Assembly (NCBI GenBank): GCA_026712885.1
Contig: JAPOPO010000413.1
Span: 1-7,547, forward strand
DNA from: Rhodospirillales bacterium
GTDB taxonomy: Bacteria > Pseudomonadota > Alphaproteobacteria > UBA828
DNA length: 7,547 nt
Direction of reading: 5' to 3'
The position numbers and the translations under genes were made by a program. Under the pieces are notes generated by a model. The model did not search any database. It was not told the DNA's origin and saw only the letters and a program-made list of their open reading frames with translations. Shown in pieces: positions 1 to 5,605 of the stretch (positions are counted from its first letter, which is position 1; every line of letters starts with the position of its first letter).

Positions 1-858
1 GATCTCGCTCGAATGACAGAGCAGCGCGTTGGTCTTGGTGTGCGAGTCAATGTCGTCCGAGGCGGCGTGGTCCTGCCCTTCCTGCGGCATGACGATGCTG
101 ACGCAGCCCTTGGGTCCCACCACATCTTTCACGAAGAACGCGACCTCGCTCATCATCGGGCCCCAGCCGGCCTCGTACCAGCCTACCGAGCCGTCGTCGA
201 ACTCGACGTGGAGGTGGCCGTAGTTCTGCACCTTGGTCTGGTCGGTAAGCTGGGCGCCGACGCCGTGCACGCGAACCGGCTGGGCGCCGGTCATCTGGCA
301 CATGACATCCACATAGTGGACCCCGCAATCGACGATGGGCGTCAGCGATTCCATCAAGTTGCGGTGCCAGTTCCAGGCCGGTCCCCGGCTCTGCTGGTTG
401 AGGTTCATGCGCATGACCAGCGGCTTGCCGAGAGTCTGCGCGCGCGCGATGAACTCCTTCCAGGCGGGGTGCACACGGAGGATGTAACCGATGACCAGCT
501 TCTTGCCGGTCGCCCGCGCCTTGTCCACCACCGCCTGCGCACCCTCCACGGTGGTGGCGAGCGGTTTCTCGACGAAGACGTGGCAACCCGCATCGAAGGC
601 CTTGAGGCAGAACTCTTCGTGGGTGTTGGGATACGTGTTGATCGAGACCGCATCGGGCCGGGATTCGGCGAGCGCCTCGTCGACGTTCTCGTAGCGCGGC
701 AGCGACGCGAGCTCGGCCGGCAGATCGTTGCGCCCGCGGATGCTCCGGCTGCACAGCCCGACGATCTCGAAGCCCTCGATCTTGTCGTAAGCGAGCGCGT
801 GGCTGAGCCCCATGTTGCCGACGCCCACCACGAGCACTCTCACTGCTTCGTTCTGCAT
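1..858 (-). CDS. Gfo/Idh/MocA-family NAD(P)-dependent oxidoreductase (C-terminus beyond left edge)
   Basis: The frame opens at ATG 856-858 and stays open to base 1, giving 286 residues with the C-terminus missing. Residues 8-20 form a Rossmann nucleotide-binding loop (VLVVGVGNMG, glycines at 12, 14 and 17). EKPLA at 97-101 holds the family's conserved EKP motif, whose lysine is usually catalytic. D177-x-G179-x-H181-x-x-D184 matches the second active-site motif of the C-terminal alpha/beta domain. Members of this soluble family oxidise or reduce sugars, inositols, biliverdin or similar substrates with NAD(P)(H); the substrate cannot be told from this sequence. W162, W164 and H165 sit in the region that usually shapes the substrate pocket. 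The start is supported by GGGAGG five bases upstream. The gene follows the RidA-family gene on the same strand with a 118-nt gap that may hold its own promoter. Family assignment is firm; the specific function is unknown. Confidence 0.9.
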   Translation of the reverse strand, partial: MQNEAVRVLVVGVGNMGLSHALAYDKIEGFEIVGLCSRSIRGRNDLPAELASLPRYENVDEALAESRPDAVSINTYPNTHEEFCLKAFDAGCHVFVEKPLATTVEGAQAVVDKARATGKKLVIGYILRVHPAWKEFIARAQTLGKPLVMRMNLNQQSRGPAWNWHRNLMESLTPIVDCGVHYVDVMCQMTGAQPVRVHGVGAQLTDQTKVQNYGHLHVEFDDGSVGWYEAGWGPMMSEVAFFVKDVVGPKGCVSIVMPQEGQDHAASDDIDSHTKTNALLCHSSEI

Positions 859-863
859 GACCG

Positions 864-869
864 CCTCCC
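864..869 (-). promoter_or_regulatory. Shine-Dalgarno site of the oxidoreductase gene
   Basis: On the minus strand GGGAGG lies five bases before the ATG at 856-858. It fixes that ATG as the start and is one of the best ribosome binding sites in the window. Confidence 0.7.
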
Positions 870-931
870 GTTCTCCGTCCGCCCGCCGGGCGGTGCACGA
901 TATTCGCCCTTGCTCGTTCTTCTTGTCGCTT

Positions 932-960
932 ATTGTGACGCTGCCCGCGGACCCGATCAA
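932..960 (-). promoter_or_regulatory. Possible sigma-70-type promoter for the oxidoreductase gene
   Basis: Read on the minus strand, TTGATC (955-960) and CACAAT (932-937) are separated by exactly 17 bases. Each matches the vegetative consensus at four of six positions. The site lies just after the stop of the RidA-family gene and would give a leader of about 65 nt before the ATG at 858. A 15-bp GC palindrome (CCGCCCGCCGGGCGG, 879-893) lies in that leader. This is a pattern match only; the two genes could equally share one transcript. Confidence 0.3.
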
Positions 961-976
961 ACGGCCGGCAAGTCTC

Positions 977-1411
977 TCAATCGCCGAGCGGTGTCGCCAC
1001 CATGCCCTCGATCTCGATCAGCATCCCGGGATGGGCGAGCTCGGTCACGCCGACGAGAGTGCGCGGCGGCGGGTTCGCCGGGTCGAAATGCCGGGCCGAA
1101 ATCTCGTTCACGACGTTCTGCCCGGACATGTCGGTGAGATAGATGTTGAGCTTGACGATCTGGAAGAAGTCCGCCCCCGCTGCCTCCAGGATGGTGCCGA
1201 TATTGGCGAAGGTCTTTTCTGTCTGCTCGCGGATGCCGCCTGCCAGCCACTCGGCCTCGGCCACCGGATCGTGCGGGTGCGCGTGGTAGATCGGGATCGG
1301 CCCGCACCCGGAGAAGAGCAACAGCCGCGCATCCTCCACCGCGAAGGCGGCGCTGAAGGGGCTGCGGTATTCCGGCTTGAAGGGGATGTGATGGATTGGC
1401 GTGATCGGCAT
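977..1411 (-). CDS. RidA/YjgF/YER057c/UK114-family protein
   Basis: This 144-residue protein has the length and layout of the RidA (chorismate-mutase-like) fold. Archetypal RidA proteins are cytosolic trimers that hydrolyse reactive enamine/imine intermediates to keto acids and ammonia. Visible landmarks are SPFSAAF (17-23) in place of the usual PYS start of the fold, LLLFSG (30-35), an EQTEKTFANI helix (62-71), VVNEISARHF (100-109), and PPPRTLVGV (114-122). R117 matches the arginine that binds the substrate carboxylate in E. coli RidA, and the IEIEG strand (132-136) follows it. Departures are phenylalanine for the usual tyrosine at 19, SGC for the common SGQ at 34-36, and an HAHPH cluster at 43-47, so it is probably a non-archetypal Rid subfamily. 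The frame is open further upstream to ATG 1477, but ATG 1411 gives the family-typical N-terminus. Only a weak GGGA precedes it. The gene lies directly upstream of the oxidoreductase gene and may supply or clean up an intermediate for it, which is inference. Confidence 0.88.
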   Translation of the reverse strand: MPITPIHHIPFKPEYRSPFSAAFAVEDARLLLFSGCGPIPIYHAHPHDPVAEAEWLAGGIREQTEKTFANIGTILEAAGADFFQIVKLNIYLTDMSGQNVVNEISARHFDPANPPPRTLVGVTELAHPGMLIEIEGMVATPLGD

Positions 1412-1658
1412 GGCGATGTCCCGTGGTCGGCGATGGGGCGCCATGCTATCCCATCGCCCGTCATACCGGAACGGCATCGCAAGGGCTTGGTAGGCTGCCG
1501 GGAGCAGACGCGCGGGCTGCCCATGACCACCAAAAACTGGGGCGGTCCCGAGGACCGCCCCAGCTGGAGGACCGACCAGTCGTTTTGGGGACAGCGGGAG
1601 GGACGAAGCGCTTCACCGTCACCCGCATTCTGATTTAGCGACCGAATGTGGCATTGAT
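1412..1658. other. Non-coding divergent region between the RidA-family gene and cdsA
   Basis: This 247-nt gap separates two divergently transcribed genes, so it should carry both their promoters. I could not find a convincing -35/-10 pair for either. It holds the minus-strand terminator described separately at 1532-1563 and a perfect 10-bp palindrome GAAGCGCTTC (1605-1614), about 45 nt before the cdsA start, which could be an operator. Short open frames cross the region, but none shows a recognisable protein or a good ribosome binding site. Confidence 0.6.
1532..1563 (-). terminator. Rho-independent terminator, oriented on the minus strand
   Basis: CTGGGGCGGTCC (1537-1548) and its exact reverse complement GGACCGCCCCAG (1552-1563) form a perfect 12-bp stem with a 3-base loop. 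On the minus strand the hairpin is followed at once by TTTTT (from A1532-A1536), the classic intrinsic terminator form. On the plus strand it is followed by CTGGAGG with no T-run, so it would not terminate in that direction. No minus-strand gene ends just before it: the nearest minus-strand stop upstream is that of lnt, about 950 nt away behind the oppositely oriented cdsA gene. Confidence 0.8.
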
Positions 1659-2528
1659 ATGGCAGGTTCGAGCGTGACAGGACAGCAGCCGGGCCCAACC
1701 GGGGGGGGCCTCGGCGCGCGCGTGGCCTCGGCGGCGGTGCTCGCGCCCCTCGCGCTCGGCACGGCCTATCTCGGCGGCCCCGTCTTCATCGCGGTAGCCT
1801 GGGCCGCGGGCGTGCTCGCCTGGCTGGAATGGCGCAGGCTTCTCGGCCGGCCAACGGTGGACGCGGCAAGCGTGGCAGGCATCGCGGGCCTGGCTGCGGC
1901 CTGCGTGCTCGTCGCCCTGGTCGGGACGGTAGCGGCTGCGGCTGCCGCCGGAGCAGCAGCGCTCGTCGTCGCGGGCGTGGAGCGCGGCGGGCTGCGGGTG
2001 CGCGCCGCAGGCCTGGCCGGAGCCGGGATCATCCTCTTGCTCGTCGTCGCCACGCTGATGCTGCGCGGGGACGGCCCGGCGGGTCGGGCGACGGTCTTCT
2101 GGCTCTTCGCCGTGGTCTGGGCGAGCGACACCGGCGCCTATCTGGCCGGGCGAGCGATCGGCGGCCCGCGCCTCGCACCCCGCATCAGCCCGGCCAAGAC
2201 CTGGGCCGGCGCAATTGGCGGCGTGGCCGCGGCGCTGGGCGCGAGCATCCTGCTCGGCTGGCTGATGCCGCTCGCCGGCTGGGTGGCGGAGCGTCCATCG
2301 TTCGCTCCGCTGGCTGCCGTCGGTGTGCTCGGCTCGATCGTTGGTCAGCTGGGCGATCTTGCGGAATCCGCCCTCAAGCGGCGGGTCGGCGCGGATGACT
2401 CGGGCCGTCTGATCCCCGGTCACGGCGGCATTCTGGACCGGGGCGATTCGTTCGCCGCTGCCGCCTTCGCGCTGATTCTGGCGACCGCGATCAGCGGGGG
2501 CGAGCCGCCCTGGTCCTACGCCCCCTGA
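1659..2528 (+). CDS. cdsA: Phosphatidate cytidylyltransferase (CDP-diglyceride synthase), CdsA type
   Basis: CdsA makes CDP-diacylglycerol and pyrophosphate from CTP and phosphatidate in the inner membrane, the entry point to PE, PG and cardiolipin. The 289-residue product is close to the usual 270-285. It is mostly hydrophobic with about seven or eight membrane segments, for example near 23-39, 41-56, 72-90, 120-135, 146-165, 184-204 and 265-279. Conserved blocks are WASDTGAYLAGR (154-165), GGPRLAPRISPAKTWAGAIGG (168-188) and the C-terminal signature from S237 to D263, with SALKR, IPGHGG and DR-x-D. Within the signature the usual lysine of the KD pair is D246, and the normally hydrophobic residue between DR and D is G262. 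No Shine-Dalgarno sequence precedes ATG 1659; GTG 1674, seven bases after GGCAGG, is an alternative start that would shorten the protein by five residues. The gene stands alone and converges on lnt with a 13-nt 3' overlap. CdsA family membership is firm; full activity is likely but not certain. Confidence 0.9.
   Translation: MAGSSVTGQQPGPTGGGLGARVASAAVLAPLALGTAYLGGPVFIAVAWAAGVLAWLEWRRLLGRPTVDAASVAGIAGLAAACVLVALVGTVAAAAAAGAAALVVAGVERGGLRVRAAGLAGAGIILLLVVATLMLRGDGPAGRATVFWLFAVVWASDTGAYLAGRAIGGPRLAPRISPAKTWAGAIGGVAAALGASILLGWLMPLAGWVAERPSFAPLAAVGVLGSIVGQLGDLAESALKRRVGADDSGRLIPGHGGILDRGDSFAAAAFALILATAISGGEPPWSYAP
1661..1666 (+). promoter_or_regulatory. Possible ribosome binding site for an alternative cdsA start
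   Basis: GGCAGG lies seven bases before an in-frame GTG at 1674-1676, whereas nothing resembling a Shine-Dalgarno sequence precedes ATG 1659. The first residues of the protein are not conserved in the family, so homology does not settle the choice. Confidence 0.3.
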
Positions 2529-4144
2529 CCGCGCCGCCTGCCGCGTGACCAGTGCCGGAGGCCGATGGCGAGCGTCGCAGCCGCGGCCACGAGCAGGAGA
2601 ATGGCGAGAATCCAGCCCCCGAGCCGGGCCGTCGGCGGCGGCGCCTCAAGCGCCGGCGGCAGCGGCGCGTCGAGCACGCCGATCTCCCCCAGCCCGAGCC
2701 GGCCCACCACGCGGCCGTAGGAATCGACGACGGCGGAGATGCCGGTGTTCGCCGCCCGCACCAGCGGCATGCCCTCCTCGACGGCTCTGAGGCGCGCCGC
2801 CTGAAAGTGCTGATAGGGCCCGGCCGTGTGCCCGAACCAGGCGTCGTTGGTGACGTTGAGCAGCCATTGCGGCCGCTCCGCCGGCGATAGATCATCGGCG
2901 ACCACCTCGCCGGGGAAGATCGCCTCGTAGCAGATCAGCGGGCTGAAGGGCGGCACGCCGGGCGGCCTGAGCGTGCGCGGGCCCGGCCCGGCGGAGCTGT
3001 CGACCGCCCCGGTGGCCAACGCCCGCAGATTGATGATCCCGCGCAGCGGCATGTATTCGCCGAAGGGCACCAGGTGGTGCTTGTCGTAGGACGCCGTGAT
3101 GGTGCCCGCCGAGCCCAGTACATGGAGGCTGTTCCAGACGGCGATCGTGCGCCCCGCCGAGCGCGTGCGCCGGGGTGCGCCGGTAATCACGTAGCCGCCG
3201 AAGGGCGCGGCCCGCGATACGAAGGCCTGGAGCGTCGGGCTCTCGTCCAGGAAGAAGGGCGCGGCCGTCTCGGGCCAGATCACGATGTCCGTCTCGTCGA
3301 GCCCCGGCTCGTGCGAGAGCACGACGTGGTGCGCGAGACCCGCCTCGCGCAATCCCTCCTCCCACTTCCGGGATTGATCGATACTCGCCTGAACCAGGCG
3401 GAGCGTCACTTCGGTCGGTGCGTGATCGGGCGCCAGCGCGAGGCGCGCCTGGCCGCCGAGCCAGACTGCCGCCAGCAGACCGAACGCGACGGCGGGCAAC
3501 AGCCAGGGCCTGCGGCCGGGGTGCTCGTCCGTGCCGGGCGTCGCCAGCGCCGCCGGCGCCGCGGCGGCAAGGACGGTCACGAAGCTCAGCCCGTAGACCC
3601 CGACCACGGCAACGGACTGGATCATGCCGACGGACGGCATCCACACCGTGCCCATCAGGTTCATGGGAAAGCCGGTCAGGATATTGCCGCGCAGCCACTC
3701 GGCGGCGGTCCAGGCGATGGCAAGGGCGAGCACGCGGCCCGTGATGGGCAACGCGGGCAGCCGAGCCGCGAAGGCCGCCAGCGCCGGGAAGAGCGCGAAG
3801 CCCGCCGATAGCCCGATCACCGCCGGTGCCACCATCCAGCCGAAGCGGGAGGGATCGGTCAGCATGGCGGCGCCGATCCAGTAGATGCTGAAGAGAAAGT
3901 GAGCGAAGCCGAACCACCAGCCCGCGACGGCGGCGCGCCACGGCGTGCGGCTGGCGTGGATCAACCAGACCAGACCGGTGAACGAGACCAGCAGCAGCGG
4001 GAGCGCGTGGCCCGGCGGCAGTGCGGTCGCCGAGACGGCGCCCAGGCCAGCGGCAATCCCCGCCCGGCGCCAACCGGACGCAGCGCCGAGCGCGAGCGCG
4101 AGCGCCGCAAGCCGCGCGGCGGCGGTACGGCCGAAGCCGCTCAC
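2516..4144 (-). CDS. lnt: Apolipoprotein N-acyltransferase
   Basis: Lnt is an inner-membrane enzyme that transfers an acyl chain from a phospholipid to the N-terminal cysteine of diacylated apolipoprotein, the last step of lipoprotein maturation. The 542-residue product compares with 512 in E. coli. The N-terminal part (about 1-235) is a run of hydrophobic segments with conserved blocks such as EWLRGNILTGFPMN (149-162). It is followed by a periplasmic nitrilase-like domain (about 245-490) and one C-terminal membrane helix (about 509-528). The nitrilase-type catalytic triad is intact: E292 in WPETA, K355 in YDKHHLVPFGEY and C405 in LICYEAIFP. NVTNDAWFG (430-438) and the QHFQAARLRAVE region (445-456) are also as expected. 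The start is GTG 4142-4144, overlapping the corC stop as GTGA, with no strong Shine-Dalgarno site of its own, which suggests translational coupling. It is the last gene of the operon. No terminator is visible just after its stop, which lies inside the convergent cdsA. Confidence 0.97.
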   Translation of the reverse strand: MSGFGRTAAARLAALALALGAASGWRRAGIAAGLGAVSATALPPGHALPLLLVSFTGLVWLIHASRTPWRAAVAGWWFGFAHFLFSIYWIGAAMLTDPSRFGWMVAPAVIGLSAGFALFPALAAFAARLPALPITGRVLALAIAWTAAEWLRGNILTGFPMNLMGTVWMPSVGMIQSVAVVGVYGLSFVTVLAAAAPAALATPGTDEHPGRRPWLLPAVAFGLLAAVWLGGQARLALAPDHAPTEVTLRLVQASIDQSRKWEEGLREAGLAHHVVLSHEPGLDETDIVIWPETAAPFFLDESPTLQAFVSRAAPFGGYVITGAPRRTRSAGRTIAVWNSLHVLGSAGTITASYDKHHLVPFGEYMPLRGIINLRALATGAVDSSAGPGPRTLRPPGVPPFSPLICYEAIFPGEVVADDLSPAERPQWLLNVTNDAWFGHTAGPYQHFQAARLRAVEEGMPLVRAANTGISAVVDSYGRVVGRLGLGEIGVLDAPLPPALEAPPPTARLGGWILAILLLVAAAATLAIGLRHWSRGRRRGQGA

Positions 4145-5067
4145 AGGCGACCGTGCGCCGGACGTGCCTCGGTGCGGCTGACGCGCAGCCTCTTGATTCG
4201 CCGCGGGTCGGCCTCCAGGACGTCGAAGGTGAAGCCGGCTGGGTGGCGGATCCGCTCGCCCGTACGCGGCACACGCTCCGCGAGGGTGAATACCAGCCCG
4301 CCGAGGGTATCTACCGCGTCCTCTTCGTCGCCGTCCAGCAGCGGGACCGCGAGATGGCGCTCAAGCTCGTCGACGCGCACGCGCGCGTCCGCCTCCATCG
4401 CGCCGTCGTCCAGCCGGATCAACGCCGGCGCCTCGATCTCGTCATGCTCGTCCTCGATCTCGCCGACGATCTCCTCCACCACGTCCTCGATCGTGACCAG
4501 GCCGTGGGTGCCGCCGTACTCGTCGACGATCACCGCCATGTGCAGCCGGGTCTCGCGCATTTCCTTCAACAATGCAGGGATCGGCATGGATTCGGGCACG
4601 AACAGGATCTCGCGCCGTATCGCTTCCAGATCGAAGGGACCGTCCTCACCCCAATGGCCCATGACGTCGCGGATGTGGATCATGCCGACGATGTCGTCGA
4701 GATTGCCGCGGTAGAGCGGCATGCGCGAGTGGCCCTTCTCCTTGATCGTGGCGACGACCTCGTCCAGCGGCGCCGTGATTTCGACCGCCGTGATGTCGTT
4801 GCGAGGCACCATCGCGTCCTCGGCAGTCAGCCCGCCGAAGCGGAGAAGGTTGAGCAACAGGTCGCGCTCGTCCGGGTTGATCTGCTCAGCGATCTCCTCC
4901 TCCGCGAGAATCTCGCCGAGGGACTCGCGCCAGGACGCACCGTTGCCGCGGCCCAGCCCCCTGCGCAGCCAATTGCCGATCAGGCCCACGACCGACGCAC
5001 GGACCCGCCTGCTTCGGTCGCCGCCCACACTGTCGCTGCTAGATGGAGGTTTGTCGTCTTCGCTCAT
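4141..5067 (-). CDS. corC: CorC/YbeX-type CBS-domain protein (hemolysin C / CorC family)
   Basis: This 308-residue cytosolic protein lacks the DUF21 membrane domain and so belongs to the short CorC/YbeX/TlyC type (E. coli YbeX, 292 aa). Two CBS domains span about 80-137 and 155-207: the first contains VPRNDITAVE, HSRMPLYRG and DDIVGMIHIRD, the second FVPESMPI, MAVIVDEYGGTHGLVTIEDVVEEIVGEI. A CorC_HlyC (transporter-associated) domain follows at about 220-297, including VDTLGGLVF. The family has been linked to Mg2+/Co2+ efflux; in E. coli YbeX is tied to Mg2+ homeostasis and ribosome metabolism, fitting its place next to ybeY and phoH. The biochemical activity is not settled. An open frame continues 41 codons upstream, but ATG 5067 is chosen because GGAGG lies seven bases before it and the longer form would run back over the end of ybeY. 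The gene begins 43 nt after ybeY and its TGA overlaps the GTG of lnt. Confidence 0.93.
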   Translation of the reverse strand: MSEDDKPPSSSDSVGGDRSRRVRASVVGLIGNWLRRGLGRGNGASWRESLGEILAEEEIAEQINPDERDLLLNLLRFGGLTAEDAMVPRNDITAVEITAPLDEVVATIKEKGHSRMPLYRGNLDDIVGMIHIRDVMGHWGEDGPFDLEAIRREILFVPESMPIPALLKEMRETRLHMAVIVDEYGGTHGLVTIEDVVEEIVGEIEDEHDEIEAPALIRLDDGAMEADARVRVDELERHLAVPLLDGDEEDAVDTLGGLVFTLAERVPRTGERIRHPAGFTFDVLEADPRRIKRLRVSRTEARPAHGRL

Positions 5068-5074
5068 CGTTCCG

Positions 5075-5079
5075 CCTCC
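5075..5079 (-). promoter_or_regulatory. Shine-Dalgarno site that sets the corC start
   Basis: GGAGG on the minus strand lies seven bases before ATG 5067, in the 43-nt gap after ybeY. It favours this start over the in-frame ATG at 5190, which would lie inside ybeY. Confidence 0.75.
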
Positions 5080-5110
5080 GCGGCCTGTGACCGCGGGGCA
5101 ACTCGGACTC

Positions 5111-5605
5111 TCACAGGTTAACGTAGGGATCGCATAAGCCAAGTGCCAATAGCGTTTCGGATTCGAGAGCGCGCATGCGGCGCTCCGCATCCGGCTCGTC
5201 GTGGTCGTGGCCGAGCAGATGAAGCACGCCGTGGACCACCAGATGGCTCACCCGGTCGGCGAGGCCAACACCGGCCGATGCGCTGTCGCGCTGCACCGTT
5301 TCGCGGGCGAGCACGACGTCGCCCAGCATGAGCGGCATCTCCCCCGGCGGCGGGTCGAGGCACGGCGGCTCGTGGACGGGGAAGGAGAGCACGTCCGTCG
5401 CGCGGTCCGGCCCGCGGTAGACCCTGTTGAGCGTCCGCACGAACGCATCGTCCGCCAGCACCACGCCGAGCTCGACCTGACCGGACAACTCGGGCCCGGC
5501 CTTCAGGGCCGCAAGGGCGGCGCGGCGAGCCACGGCGGCCGCGTCAGGAAGAGCGGTCGACCACGCCGAATCGCGGAGGCTGATCGCGATCTCGATCTCG
5601 GTCAT
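5111..5605 (-). CDS. ybeY: Endoribonuclease YbeY, 16S rRNA maturation factor
   Basis: YbeY is a zinc-dependent endoribonuclease needed for 16S rRNA 3'-end maturation and late 30S quality control in the cytosol. The 164-residue product has the diagnostic metal-binding motif HGVLHLLGHDH, with H125, H129 and H135 at the family spacing. It also has the conserved block N60-RVYRGPDRATDVLSFP (60-76), whose R64 matches the conserved arginine of the family, and GDVVLARETV (95-104). The start is taken at ATG 5605 (MTEIEIAISL), which matches the first strand of the fold; an ATG seven codons upstream (5626) is also in frame. Neither has a clear Shine-Dalgarno site. The start lies inside the last 62 nt of phoH, in another frame, an unusually long overlap. 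The PhoH-YbeY pair is conserved and the two proteins work together in rRNA metabolism. Identification is firm; the start is uncertain by seven codons. Confidence 0.95.
   Translation of the reverse strand: MTEIEIAISLRDSAWSTALPDAAAVARRAALAALKAGPELSGQVELGVVLADDAFVRTLNRVYRGPDRATDVLSFPVHEPPCLDPPPGEMPLMLGDVVLARETVQRDSASAGVGLADRVSHLVVHGVLHLLGHDHDEPDAERRMRALESETLLALGLCDPYVNL

Noticed and set aside
13..1137. A 374-codon plus-strand open frame
   Set aside because: It is antisense to the oxidoreductase and the RidA-family gene, both of which have clear family motifs. Its translation has no recognisable domain and looks like a high-GC shadow frame.
1437..1465. A possible promoter for the RidA-family gene (TTCCGG, 17 bases, TAGCAT on the minus strand)
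   Set aside because: Too few matches to a sigma-70 consensus to separate it from chance.
977..1477. A longer RidA-family protein starting at 1477
   Set aside because: The extra 22 residues are basic and unlike the family N-terminus; the start at 1411 gives a normal length.
1635..2423. A 262-codon minus-strand open frame antisense to cdsA, considered as the gene ended by the orphan terminator
   Set aside because: Its translation is Arg/Ala/Gly-rich low-complexity sequence with no domain and no good ribosome binding site. It mirrors conserved CdsA codons, and its stop lies about 70 nt before the terminator stem, so it is weak evidence for a gene.
2470..2496. Inverted repeat GCTGAT...ATCAGC near the convergent cdsA/lnt ends, considered as a terminator
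   Set aside because: The stem is only six base pairs, the loop is long and there is no T-run in either direction.
2892..4274. A 460-codon minus-strand open frame overlapping lnt and the end of corC
   Set aside because: It is a same-strand shadow of lnt in another frame; lnt has the full catalytic triad and family blocks in its own frame.
4021..5121. A 366-codon plus-strand open frame
   Set aside because: It is antisense to corC and the start of lnt, with no domain in its translation.
4141..5190. A longer CorC protein starting at 5190
   Set aside because: The extra 41 codons run through the ybeY stop region and encode no family sequence, and GGAGG supports the start at 5067.
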